Below are positions 27,701-34,519 of a stretch of DNA of 64,000 nucleotides, piece after piece (positions within the stretch are counted from its first letter, which is position 1; the number at the start of each line of letters is the position of its first letter). This DNA is from PLanc-01 sp034678485 (lineage in GTDB: Bacteria > Planctomycetota > Phycisphaerae > Sedimentisphaerales > Anaerobacaceae). The translations under genes were made by a program, and so were the position numbers. The stretch is from NCBI GenBank assembly GCA_034678485.1, contig JAXDBU010000055.1, positions 1 through 64,000 of the forward strand, read 5' to 3'. Below the pieces are notes generated by a model. The model was not told the origin of the DNA. It did not search any database and saw only the letters and a list, made by a program, of their open reading frames with translations.

Positions 27701-30483
27701 GCACCGCTGGAATCCGCAGGTTTGCCAAGAGCGCCGAGCAGGTTGGAGCTTTGAACGAGCGGCTTGAGACCGTCTATCGTCGGAGCCGCCAGCAGGATGA
27801 CGTTCATCTCGCGGGCCTTGCCCGCAAGCTCGACCGTCCTGCCCTGGGCAAGCTCTGATTCGATCTGGGACCAGGGCCTGGGCAGAAGATCCTCGTAGCC
27901 TTGCGGGATGCGCTCCGACGTATCGAGCGAGAAGAGCAGGACGAGGATGTCCCCTGGCTTCGTCGCCCAGACGCCCTCGAAGATGTTGTCGTAGTACTCC
28001 TTCGCATGGGGCCGGCCGGTCTTGTTGAATGTGCTTGCACTCACCCTTTCGAGGAAGTCCTCCCAAACTTGAACCGTAACGGGATTGAATAGAAAGACAT
28101 CGGGCAGCGGACTCGATGAGAAGTCCTGCGTCGAGAACGGCGGATTGGGGATATTGCCGTGCGGCCCGAACAGCTCCGAGACTTCGACGGCCGTGTAGGG
28201 ATTGCTGTGCTTGAAGAGGTCGGTGCGTTCGCCCTTGGCATAGCGCCGGCCCCAGGTGGACGCGAAGTCCACATCGCTGAGATCGAGGATCGTGTAGAGA
28301 CGGGTTTGCAGGCCGAACCGGTCGACGCCAAAGGCGGGACAACCCAGCCGGGTGTAATCCAGACGCTGCCATCGGCCCCCCACGTAAACCTCGTTGAACG
28401 TGTGATTGGTGAAGCCGGAACTCGACCGCCGCAGACCCGCCAGCACGGTCTCCCGCACTTTGTTGTGCGTGAGGGCCTTCTTCACCATGAGGATCTGCTC
28501 ACGATCGGAGGCGTCCACAACCGGCGTGGCGAGAACCATCCGCGTCGGGATTCTGAGGGCTCGCAGCACGGTCGTCATGTAGATCGCCGTCGAGGTGCAG
28601 GAGCCGTGGGTTCTGTTGTAGAACATCCCCTTGCCGAGCAGTTCGTGGTCGAAGTGCTGCGCGAGGGTCCAGTCATAGCTACCGCTGTCCCGTTCGAACT
28701 CACGACGGAAAGCGTCTTCGAGGCCGGGATAGACCTCGGGTTTGCCCTGGGGGAAGTGAACGTAGTATGTGGTGAAGACCTTGTCGAGGGACCGCGAGCG
28801 CTTCATCAGCCACGATGAAACTTGCTCCACGACCTGCTTGTCGCTGAGGGTCTCGACGTCGATGCCGTCGGCCTTCAGCGCCGCCAGCAGGTCCCGACGC
28901 ATCGCGCCGTCCCAGTTGGTCGTCACGTCAGAGGCGAGAAACTCGGTCATGTGGGCGTAGTCCCGCCTCCAGTTGCGGTTCTCCGGGACCTCCTCGTGCG
29001 AGGTCGCCAGCGGATAATGCACGACCTCGACCTCGACATACTCGCCGGTCTGCGTCAGCACGCGGGCGTCCTGGAAATCGTCGTTGAGGCCGTCCTCGTC
29101 GAACGGAGGCATGTACCGCAGCACCGTCCGCACGGAGTATGCATATTCCCGCCGTTCGTTCCAGTCGCCGTCGGGAGTGCCGTCGCCGTCGCTGTCCGCC
29201 TTCGCCGGATCAGTCAGGTACTTGTGGACCTCTTGGAAGTCTATCAATCCGTCACCATCGGAATCGGGCAATGCGGCGGCACTGGCATGGCTGAGTTCGT
29301 TCGGTTCCTCCGATGCCGAGTTGTCGGTACCGTCTGCTCGCTCACCAAACGGTCGAGCCTTGGCCATGGGCAGCAGGACGGCGGCAAAAAGGAGGACCAC
29401 GAGCAAACCAAGCATCCCCAGCTTCGCCGTTCTGGGCAGCGGCCGGGAGAGGATGTGCTTGATCCGACCGGTCAGGGCGCTCTTGGATTCTACGACGCCG
29501 ATTAGACGCAAGCTCAGCGCGGGCCGGCGTCTGAATGCCAGCTTCGCGATGTTGACCAGGATCTCGGGATACTGCTTGGCGGTTTCGCCCATGGCGACGA
29601 GGACCGTCTCATCCACCGCCTGCTCGCGGGCCCGTCGGATCATCGCGTTCGCCAGCCAGAGCAGCGGATTGTAGAAGTACGCGATTTGGAGCAGCGTCTG
29701 GGCGAGATTGACCCAGAGGTCGCCTCGCTTGACGTGGGCCAGCTCATGGAGCAGCACCGCGTGCAGGTCGTGCGAATGCAGTCTGGGGGCGAGCGACTGC
29801 GGGACCAGAATCGTCGGGTGAAGGAGTCCGCACACCGCCGGACTGCTGGCGTTGGGCGAGAGCCGAAGACCGATCCGCCTGCGCAGGCCAAGACGTGAGC
29901 GGCAGTCCTCCAGCGCGTCCAGCAGGGCACGATTCGCCTCTTGCGCCTGACCGACGAGCCCTCGCACGAAGAACGCGCGTTGCACGAGCAACAGCGTCAA
30001 GGCGATCGCCACAGCCGCCCAGGCGAGCAGTGTCAGGCCTTGCCAACTCAGGGAGACCATCGGCGCTTGGACCGGTGCGCTTGCTTCGACGGTTGGCAGC
30101 GGCGCCGCGGGTCCAGCAGCCTGCGGCGGCGACAGGAGTAGCGGCCGGAACATCGGGTCCGGCGCCGAGAGGATCGCGGACACGAGGGGCGACGGCTCCG
30201 CCGACGGAGGCTCCGGTTCGAACGGCAGCATCGTCGGGACTTCGAGCTTGTCGCCGAACCAGGTGCCGACGCTCACGGGCGAGCCCAGCGATGGCGGCAG
30301 GACGAGCTTGACCAGTACGAGCAGCCAGATCCAGTATCGAAAGACGGCGCGGACCTTGCGTCGCAGGACGGCATCGACCGCCAGCAGGATCACAATCAGC
30401 ACGCTCGACTGGATCAACATGGGCAGCGAGAAACCGACGAATGCCCGGCCCGCCGCATTGATGGTTTCGACTATCGTGTTCAT
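18727..30483 (-). CDS. Giant BlaR1-type M56 peptidase / transglutaminase / beta-helix protein (3918 aa)
   Basis: A membrane-anchored giant. Residues 1-375 form a BlaR1-like M56 metallopeptidase: transmembrane segments near 18-38, 44-62, 150-170 and 358-375, with zinc motif HELAH at 246-250. Next come calcium-binding DSDGDG repeats (about 405-440) and a transglutaminase-like domain with an apparent triad Cys629 (HGSCTSTA), His694 (NHTFNEVY) and Asp709. Duplicated modules lie at about 820-930 and 1205-1300, and again at about 1295-1410 and 1430-1545. A SecD P1-head-like domain (about 1925-2100), three carboxypeptidase-regulatory-like domains (about 2120, 2240, 2670), HEAT-like repeats (about 3045-3365) and a right-handed beta-helix (about 3520-3880) follow. 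GGAGG precedes the start; the BlaI-type gene lies 57 bases upstream. Function is unknown: probably an envelope sensor or protease. Typical BlaR1 is about 600 residues. Confidence 0.85.
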   Translation of the reverse strand: MNTIVETINAAGRAFVGFSLPMLIQSSVLIVILLAVDAVLRRKVRAVFRYWIWLLVLVKLVLPPSLGSPVSVGTWFGDKLEVPTMLPFEPEPPSAEPSPLVSAILSAPDPMFRPLLLSPPQAAGPAAPLPTVEASAPVQAPMVSLSWQGLTLLAWAAVAIALTLLLVQRAFFVRGLVGQAQEANRALLDALEDCRSRLGLRRRIGLRLSPNASSPAVCGLLHPTILVPQSLAPRLHSHDLHAVLLHELAHVKRGDLWVNLAQTLLQIAYFYNPLLWLANAMIRRAREQAVDETVLVAMGETAKQYPEILVNIAKLAFRRRPALSLRLIGVVESKSALTGRIKHILSRPLPRTAKLGMLGLLVVLLFAAVLLPMAKARPFGERADGTDNSASEEPNELSHASAAALPDSDGDGLIDFQEVHKYLTDPAKADSDGDGTPDGDWNERREYAYSVRTVLRYMPPFDEDGLNDDFQDARVLTQTGEYVEVEVVHYPLATSHEEVPENRNWRRDYAHMTEFLASDVTTNWDGAMRRDLLAALKADGIDVETLSDKQVVEQVSSWLMKRSRSLDKVFTTYYVHFPQGKPEVYPGLEDAFRREFERDSGSYDWTLAQHFDHELLGKGMFYNRTHGSCTSTAIYMTTVLRALRIPTRMVLATPVVDASDREQILMVKKALTHNKVRETVLAGLRRSSSGFTNHTFNEVYVGGRWQRLDYTRLGCPAFGVDRFGLQTRLYTILDLSDVDFASTWGRRYAKGERTDLFKHSNPYTAVEVSELFGPHGNIPNPPFSTQDFSSSPLPDVFLFNPVTVQVWEDFLERVSASTFNKTGRPHAKEYYDNIFEGVWATKPGDILVLLFSLDTSERIPQGYEDLLPRPWSQIESELAQGRTVELAGKAREMNVILLAAPTIDGLKPLVQSSNLLGALGKPADSSGAPAGSVTVELLGVCEYPSEGRQWWRPDGSPMKRAPYKTTGSEREQEAGFKDYELVVRYTGAPDMSIDWDVPGSRNSGITGSPLGEDDRRIWDLTVNTVRFPADQASATVRVAAAAGPWQTRAVHKTLDREGAYSLDAGKAVTFGIAHVQGDNTLVPVTVNLSRHDMAFRVVAVLSRDEICEGGLSGFGGDELSSMTYRFHCPLSDVKEFRFQTRTWTWFEFEDVSLRPGQKADDGSAARARARVLGIGPAWEALRDAVGTRYRGTIGGFGREERRSAEYLDKALSWTKAGDAFVLMLAFDEAPVVPEQYRDLLLMPWSEIESRVQRGESVEARGAARGLDVIVLAAATSEQLNALVRKTPLLDAYRVEASKEITLPDVDQQAVMLDLATGQLVPTPQVEPPERLLETIKELGKGDLVLDHQSLILVRGATSPQAAPGPEDLVRIITIGSALPRTVTVTTAEGRQYEIRVLSIDDKACRVTYSPMPVDAVEMRAAGAGSAEREETIVLPEADHRPVVLDLATGELVPLPAEGPEPRKIQQALRKLGKGDILYDVDLGDRSLILLRGAVSEQVQEDTGESGVKGHFVGDNLPEVLTVTTAEGGEYRIEILGADDEACTLSYSPISTAGGDSGGAPGKSATEEAKSSDSGLIARLANGVTITLLAYSRLSETGLEWWTPQGERTTIPGVYEADVEGHGTVLALRAKPTPEVGVFAWLCQPPDVKKELKPVWRVGDSDVWLVPLGEGRKYVNVEIMAQVRDPVVVKAVARKGLSLPGGFEVDQRDISWISDVNRIDSDWTAFSAPAGSDGPAVVAALDVSGQVHSLRRVRKGDLQPIYGPELSGRRRCETNIPQDRFAGIVVEGYRERAALMKLGNLSLRPGQPTQVRVEVEPEQRGPWWHRSEYDSRLDDLGRCLAGHAETHGGSYPADESTLHTLCHDELWQWLQGHVVYLGAGKTSTVPAGTVLAYVKTLLPFGFGTYVLHADGNVEFVVPSKLKELGIPEGGQSGRVGGPLEFRIAANRANLDPATVERYQQALVNGNGSPEADFAWFPTRAGITGFPQVPAQEHGGTTYVLLRNKPPHVILASQDWGLDKVYRITEANGRPAIGLTLNDKGASLFHSITAANVGRPLAILIHGEVVSIPSIMSPLGRSAMIAGNFTEREVADMMAALRKGMEATRPPAEPGETTDAGEETPFSIHGTVTDQSGRPMASVEIAASCGVGTGLPTGRTVTDEAGRYTLYFKPGFVGHEVLLQAATISARKPSFYEANLYRQGNLAMTGKPPRPEDVAHYAGVVLPDQPYELNFVMHPAARIEGELVDERGKPLSGQTLWLNANERYPSTSVLATIQTDETGRFTVETVPLEAMWFEGPRPSRVHSDSIDLTTPGTWQVKLGYRSDAEKLTIIRAQPPVAARSDVALTLGGDDPLGLFYNEHGLWFELDNHGSDSVEINPHPLDQDENRRGEWGYVEVLAEDGKAVTYKWRESPPSVHKIPPGKRYKVQDFLNGMPLRESGPGVYKVRLTLRVRNVRTDVAALVASNWHVFRVTPAGRWPDRVRGPYVELREAEAFAATCNYGHGSHDEAIQRLLALAEKYTGTKYALEAYFTAADQADIVSNESGDLAYQAKRREYHREIVKRWPDVVNHYTIYARLHTHFGIPESEFIQSRRETYRWLLSITEEQKIASIRAYGAFTVQPSDENLRQNLLSLNRYISQTKQILETSIPDIATQASVAETRSQDKNSASGGISGRVVDPNGQPVAGAQVALCTEDQGVTIAPPALRPTDFQGKTSAIVETDAQGRFSFPAVSGEFVLFAACETGFVQVESRDLSSAPSLRLQRWGRVEGTLYVGSKPGADETVKVLVDLGGGAVPWPWVRYEQESRAQDGGRFRFPCVAPVWARLAHYAWMPDGRRESERGSISQAGSTNERPICVKAGETLRVTIGGTGRPVVGRLILPAGQNRGNGQTWAMRMLATVAPDIPRPAGYEQMSPAERSRWLGTCDRTPAGRAYRLTVLHDLTRRSYYFPIDANDSFRIEDVIPGRYALRVWLWETPETPGPSTLVGPFVAGVELPPMAEAYTEEPLDLGSVKLEMYEGADIGFAWQRTDRYVSPDPDGFFPDDPEGGKKLDVLFQAVDKDARSDDEILSTVRQGFRRTTQHRTLILSWIGNRYIWGKDPQNAQAIEIMYHAAPLEQHYAVYFGLSVTRDKTPNILRTLADICMRGEEVGRITWGLGDQRDAMLAYITPHLQDSDPDKRQTAELLVKHFKGELDFEQWQREKRDEQARARLGDQLPQIRQTLLTGDSEARRQAFVTLARSGGSVLDDSFLPALQAAASDPSSEVRNDVVRTVGGRWIWSAQQQDPTAIALALRLSSDSDREVRYNAVYYGLSTVRDKSEAVVRRLVEMALAEHENNLYGRIVWGLKGPMRAAPALFTQALAEHLDRAKSDVYYAASVYQLHRDVLGTEPPADWGLARVRDRYPDDLFVIPFSAREPFTPADVDALWAEFSAALPAGVTAERLTGWYDSRATVCRAKIRGKERAEAVRTAIENHPRLRAGEITPLTVPMQLFLEERGEPARPRAQVASPRPRAESRAQTPTGPGPIQQKIDAAAPGDTVRLEAGTYHERLRIDKPLTLEGAGWDKTTVTMESRMPESKEQAADLAALSVLSVVGTRDVMIRGIKFTAPGRRVEGRSLPMAVVSLNRCGAWLTDCAVIGGPGDGIHVLDQSNVAMQRCLVAAVWGTGVRVGSPKDVSEASIADSDIRNCHYAGIRIAKGNQATIERCRVSGAAWHGIRYDDASPVISGNLIFASARSGIYASGQTAATIKGNLFWANEMCGMSCWFQDNDRIEGNTFAQNKRSGLEIIGVSKPDVRGNIFYASPAGISLGDVADDSPFAKSDGAAPLENNVFWSNEQAIRRGGGAVIAQAAALDEKAGVSIDPRFAAPDARDFSLKADSPARLKGIGAADPIPFAGPWPLQPEESAIIPRGDTRDSRQWRDPPVP

Positions 30484-30540
30484 GGCTGAACCTCCGCTTC
30501 TTGAGGACGCCTGATGGATCGTTTCGTTACACCGAACGCA

Positions 30541-30936
30541 TCACTTCTCTGCCGCTTTGCCGCGGCGTTTCTTGCGGATCAACGATTCGAGATCGTCAAG
30601 CTCCCTGCGGGACAGCGCGTCGCTGTCGAGCATGAACTGCATCATCGGGGTGAACGCCCCGCCGAAAGCCCGCGTGACCGCGCGCATCAGCTCGCCCCGC
30701 TGGGCGTCCTGCCGGCTGATCGCCGAGCGGTACAGCATGAGGTTGCGGATTCGCTCGGTCGTGAGCAGGCCCTTGGCGACCATGCGGTCCATGAGCGTCT
30801 TGACCGTGCTGTAGGTCCACTTCTTGCGGCCGGCCAATTCCTCCTGGACCGTCGGCGCGGCACACGGCTGTCGCTCCCACACGACCTGGATGATGTCCCA
30901 TTCGGCCTCGGTCAGTTCGTGATCTCTCGTAGCCAT
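30541..30936 (-). CDS. BlaI/MecI/CopY-family transcriptional repressor
   Basis: A 131-residue winged-helix repressor. The start at 30936 is set by AAAGGAGG 6 bases upstream; the frame is open to 31053 but the extra residues are not family-like. The conserved N-terminus LTEAEWDIIQVVWERQP and the recognition-helix region KKWTYSTVKTLMDRMVAKGLL are clear. In characterised systems the partner M56 protein triggers cleavage of the repressor and so derepresses both genes. Here the partner is the giant protein 57 bases downstream, and a cop-box-type operator lies just upstream. Confidence 0.92.
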   Translation of the reverse strand: MATRDHELTEAEWDIIQVVWERQPCAAPTVQEELAGRKKWTYSTVKTLMDRMVAKGLLTTERIRNLMLYRSAISRQDAQRGELMRAVTRAFGGAFTPMMQFMLDSDALSRRELDDLESLIRKKRRGKAAEK

Positions 30937-30974
30937 ACGAACCTCCTTTCGCTTTAACATTGACGAGACTACTC

Positions 30975-30984
30975 TACAGATGTA
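30975..30984. promoter_or_regulatory. BlaI/CopY-type operator (cop box)
   Basis: TACAGATGTA matches the TACANNTGTA core recognised by BlaI/CopY repressors. It is centred about 43 bases upstream of the repressor start codon, where it would overlap the promoter and allow autoregulation of the repressor and giant gene. Confidence 0.6.
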
Positions 30985-31089
30985 AAGACTGCAAGCAGAA
31001 AATCCCGCGTCGGAAAAGATTTTTTTGGGGGCGGGGCGAATCAGAGGGTGCATGATCGTATTCGCGCGTGTGCCGTAGGGGTTCCCAGA

Positions 31090-31150
31090 GACCCACGTCT
31101 CATTCCCGGGCCAGATCCTTCACTCCACTCCGCTTCGTTCAGGATGACAG
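31090..31150. repeat. Dispersed intergenic repeat, one arm of the GTCAT family
   Basis: CCAGATCCTTCACTCCACTC followed by CGCTTCGTTCAGGATGACA matches the right arm of the elements at 5282 and 33381. The CATTCCCGGGCCAGATCCTT part is nearly identical to the 58888-59000 copy. The rest of the 316-base gap 30937-31252 contains only the operator. Confidence 0.6.
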
Positions 31151-31252
31151 ATCGCGGACTGTGCACATCACAGGGCAGGAAGAGGAGGCCGGAGAGTCGC
31201 CGGCCTGTCCGACCTTCTCACCTTCTTGCCTTCCCACCTTCTGTTCTCTCAC

Positions 31253-32395
31253 TCAATCCAGTGTCTGGCGGTATCGCTTGACGCCGACCGCCAGCGCGAT
31301 CGCGGCAAACATGGCGATCTGCCAGAGCTGGCGGACGACTTCCGGGAATCCGTTGCCCTTGAGCAGAATGCCGCGGACGATCCGCAGGAAGTGCGTCAGC
31401 GGGAGGACCTCGCCGATCATCTGGGCCCATTGCGGCATGCCTCGGAAGGGGAACATGAATCCCGACAGCAACATCGAGGGCAGGAAGAAGAAGAACGCCA
31501 TCTGCACCGCCTGGAGCTGGTTGCTTGCGACGGTCGAGAAGGTGATCCCCATCGCCAGATTGGCGGTGATGAACACGAGCGACACCGCAAACAGCAACGC
31601 CAGGCTGCCCGCCATCGGAACCTGAAACAGCACGCGTGCGACGATCAGGATCAGGCCCACCTGGACATAGCCGACGAGGATATAGGGCACGATCTTGCCC
31701 ACCAGGACCTCGGTCGGATGGGCGGGCATGGCCAGCAGGTTCTCCATCGTCCCTCGCTCGCGTTCCCGCGTGATCGCCAGAGCGGTGATCATGACCATCG
31801 TCATCGTCAAGACGACGCCCATCAGGCCGGGAACGATGTTGTACTGCGTGATGGCCTCCGGATTGTACATCGCGTGCACGCGCAGATCGACCGCGCCCGG
31901 CTCGGGGGCCAGAAAAGCGAGCGGGCCCTTGAAGTCATTCTGGAACGCGGTGCTCATCAGGGTCCGCAAGGCGCCGAGCGCGTTGCCGGTGGCCGCGGGG
32001 TCGGTGGCGTCCGCCTCCACGAGCACGGCGGGCTTGTCGCCCCGCAACAGGCTGCGGGTGAAATCCTCCGGAATGTTGACGACGAACTGGACGTCGCCGC
32101 GAGCGAGCAGGTCGTGGGTTTCGGCCTCGGTCTGCGCCTCGCGGACGAAATCGAAGTAGCCGCTGTTGCGGACCGCATGCAACAGCGTGCGCCCCTGAGG
32201 ACCGCGGTCCCGCAGGAGCACGGCAGTGGGCAGATGCTTCGGGTCCGAGTTGATGACATAGCCGAACAGCACGAGCTGAATCAGCGGAATGCCGATCATC
32301 ATGCCGAACGTCACGCGGTCCCGGCGCATCTGGATGAATTCCTTGATGACCATCGTCCAGAACCGCCGCAGAGAGAATTCCCAGCGTCGTTTCAT
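31253..32395 (-). CDS. ABC-2 type transporter permease
   Basis: A 380-residue inner-membrane permease of the YhhJ/YbhR kind. One transmembrane segment near the N-terminus (FGMMIGIPLIQLVLFGYVI) is followed by a periplasmic domain of about 150 residues and then five hydrophobic segments. The family motif ITRERERGTMENLLAMPAHP lies between the first and second of these. The start at 32395 overlaps the ATPase stop by 4 bases, so the two are translationally coupled; the much longer open frame to 32719 is antisense-like noise. It completes a TetR-HlyD-ATPase-permease efflux operon. Confidence 0.93.
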   Translation of the reverse strand: MKRRWEFSLRRFWTMVIKEFIQMRRDRVTFGMMIGIPLIQLVLFGYVINSDPKHLPTAVLLRDRGPQGRTLLHAVRNSGYFDFVREAQTEAETHDLLARGDVQFVVNIPEDFTRSLLRGDKPAVLVEADATDPAATGNALGALRTLMSTAFQNDFKGPLAFLAPEPGAVDLRVHAMYNPEAITQYNIVPGLMGVVLTMTMVMITALAITRERERGTMENLLAMPAHPTEVLVGKIVPYILVGYVQVGLILIVARVLFQVPMAGSLALLFAVSLVFITANLAMGITFSTVASNQLQAVQMAFFFFLPSMLLSGFMFPFRGMPQWAQMIGEVLPLTHFLRIVRGILLKGNGFPEVVRQLWQIAMFAAIALAVGVKRYRQTLD

Positions 32396-33318
32396 GGCGA
32401 CACCTCGCCTTTCGACGCGTCCATGAAGTGGATGAACACGTCCTCCAGGCCGGACTCGATTCGTCGCCATTCGCAGGACCCGCTGCGAAAAGGCGCGATG
32501 GCCTGCTCCAGTGCGGTGGGGTCGCTTCCACTGACGTGGAGCGTGCCGCCGAAGGCCACCGCCTGCTCGACGCCGGGCCGGCCCCGCAGTTGCGAGGCCA
32601 GACCGATCAGGTCCGGACCGACGACGGACCAGGTCGTCAGACCGCCCCCTGCGATCACCTCGTCGACTCTGCCGTGAGTGAGCAGCCTGCCGTTGAGGAT
32701 GAACGCGAGCCGATGGCATCGCTCCGCTTCATCCATGTAGTGTGTTGCGACCAGGAAAGTCAGTCCTTGTCCGGCGAGCTGGTGGATTTCCTCCCAGAAC
32801 TCCCGGCGGGCCTTCGGGTCCACGCCCGCCGTGGGCTCGTCGAGCAGCAGCAGTCTGGGCCGGTGGATCATGCAGGCGGCCAGAGCGAGCCGCTGTTTCC
32901 ACCCGCCGGAAAGCTGGCCGGCAAGCTGGTCCTTGCGACCGGCCAGGCCGAGCCGCTCCAGGCTCTCGTTGACCGCACGCCGACGATCCTTCACGAAGTA
33001 CATCCGCGCGACGAAGTCGAGATTCTCGCGGATGCTCAGGTCCTCCCAGAAACTGAATCGCTGGGTCATGTAGCCGACCTGGCGCTTGATGTCCTCGCTC
33101 TCGCGGATCACGTCGCGCCCCAGGCACGTGCCGCTGCCCTCGTCCGCCTGGAGCAGGCCGCACAACATGCGGATGAACGTGGTCTTGCCGCTGCCGTTGG
33201 GACCGAGGAAGCCGCAGATCTCGCCCTCGCGGACCGCGAGATCGACGTGATCGACCGCCGTGAGCGAGCCGAATCGCTTCGTCATTCCACGCACGTCGAT
33301 AGCCAGGGTGTCGGTCAT
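32392..33318 (-). CDS. ABC transporter ATP-binding protein
   Basis: A 308-residue ATPase energising the adjacent ABC-2 permease. Walker A is GPNGSGKTT, the signature is LSGGWKQR, Walker B is LLLLDEPTAG and the switch His is in VATHYMDE. A C-terminal extension of about 80 residues follows the nucleotide-binding domain, as is usual for drug-efflux ATPases of the YhhH/CcmA class. It lies downstream of the HlyD-type gene with a repeat-containing gap of about 210 bases between them, and upstream of the coupled permease. Confidence 0.95.
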   Translation of the reverse strand: MTDTLAIDVRGMTKRFGSLTAVDHVDLAVREGEICGFLGPNGSGKTTFIRMLCGLLQADEGSGTCLGRDVIRESEDIKRQVGYMTQRFSFWEDLSIRENLDFVARMYFVKDRRRAVNESLERLGLAGRKDQLAGQLSGGWKQRLALAACMIHRPRLLLLDEPTAGVDPKARREFWEEIHQLAGQGLTFLVATHYMDEAERCHRLAFILNGRLLTHGRVDEVIAGGGLTTWSVVGPDLIGLASQLRGRPGVEQAVAFGGTLHVSGSDPTALEQAIAPFRSGSCEWRRIESGLEDVFIHFMDASKGEVSP

Positions 33319-33380
33319 AGCTGGTGTTCTTCACAATGAAGACTCATATGAATTTGAATGTTGCGCGAGATCTCGGCGTC

Positions 33381-33484
33381 TTGTCATCCTGAGGCGAAGC
33401 CGAAGGATCTGGGCTCCCGACGACAGATCCCTCTCGGTCGCAGGCGGGGTCCTTCACTCCGCTGCGCTCCGTTCAGGATGACAG
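33381..33484. repeat. Dispersed intergenic inverted repeat (GTCAT family) inside the efflux operon
   Basis: TTGTCATCCTGAGGCGAAGC at the left pairs with CTCCGTTCAGGATGACAG at the right. This is the most complete copy of the family. It sits between the HlyD and ATPase genes of one operon, so the transcript would carry the hairpin. Confidence 0.7.
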
Positions 33485-33529
33485 ACCCATCGCACGAACC
33501 AACACAATCCATAGCGGACCCAACATCGC

Positions 33530-34519
33530 TCATATTCCGAACTCCACATCCACCGGCTGGCCTGGATGGAGGTTCGTCGCGACATTGGGATCGAAGACCG
33601 CTTCGACCAGGAACACTTGCTTGCTGCGGGCCTGACGACTGTAAATCACCGGCGGCGTGTACTCCGCCTGGGGCGAGATGAAGCTGACCCGCCCGACAAC
33701 CGGCTCTATCAACCCGTCCACGGCAACCCGCACACCGTCGCCCATGTGAATCACGCCGATCCGCGTCTCGGAGACGAACGCACGGACCTTGACGTTCTCC
33801 GGCGGCAGCAGCATGACGACCGGCCGACCGGCGGCGACCCATTCCCCCGGGCGATAGAGCGTGTCGAACACCAAGCCGGCCTGCGGCGTCGCCTGACGAG
33901 TCTCTGAAAGCTCCCACCGGGCCTTGGCCAGCGTTGCCTCCAGGGCACGGACATTCGCTTGGGCCGCCGCGATCTGGTCGCTGCGCGCACCGAGTTCCGC
34001 GGTCTTCAGCTCGGCCTCCAGCTGCGCGACCCGCTGGCTGGACTGATCGAGAGTGGACCTCGCACGATCCAATTCCTGCGGGGTCGCGGCGCCGGAGCGG
34101 GAGAGGTTCTCTTGCCGGGAGAACTCCTTTTCGGCCAGTGCCAACGCTGCACGGGCCTGTTGAAGCTGGGCTTCGATGGCTTCGATCTCCGAAGGGCGCT
34201 TGCCTTTCATCAGGTCCTCCAGGCTCGCGCGGGCCTGTTCCAGACGCTGGGCGGCCTCGTCGCTCGCGGCTTGTTGCGGATCGTTCTCCAACGCGAACAG
34301 CAGGTCACCCGTCTTCACCCATGTCCCTTGCTGCACGTGCAACGCCTCCAGCGTACCCGCTGCGGGCGACGACACGTAGACGAATTCGCCTTCGACATAG
34401 CCCTGAATCCCGTTCTCGTCCGCACGACGGCAGCCTGCGGGAATGCAGAACATACCGAGGACAATGAGGCGCCACGTCGTTCGGCGCCAGGAGGATCGCG
34501 TGCTCGATGACAGGATCAT
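33530..34519 (-). CDS. HlyD-family periplasmic adaptor (membrane fusion protein), lipoprotein-like
   Basis: A 329-residue adaptor linking an inner-membrane ABC exporter to an outer-membrane channel. The N-terminus has a hydrophobic stretch ending in an imperfect lipobox (IPAGC, Cys30; Pro at -3 is unusual). A biotinyl-lipoyl half-motif (YVSSPAAGTLEALHVQQGTWV) flanks a coiled-coil hairpin of about 120 residues rich in Ala, Glu and Gln, followed by a beta-barrel region (VVMLLPPENVKVRAFVSE). The start at 34519 overlaps the TetR stop by 4 bases; the open frame to 34726 lies antisense-like within tetR. No outer-membrane partner is present nearby. Confidence 0.92.
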   Translation of the reverse strand: MILSSSTRSSWRRTTWRLIVLGMFCIPAGCRRADENGIQGYVEGEFVYVSSPAAGTLEALHVQQGTWVKTGDLLFALENDPQQAASDEAAQRLEQARASLEDLMKGKRPSEIEAIEAQLQQARAALALAEKEFSRQENLSRSGAATPQELDRARSTLDQSSQRVAQLEAELKTAELGARSDQIAAAQANVRALEATLAKARWELSETRQATPQAGLVFDTLYRPGEWVAAGRPVVMLLPPENVKVRAFVSETRIGVIHMGDGVRVAVDGLIEPVVGRVSFISPQAEYTPPVIYSRQARSKQVFLVEAVFDPNVATNLHPGQPVDVEFGI

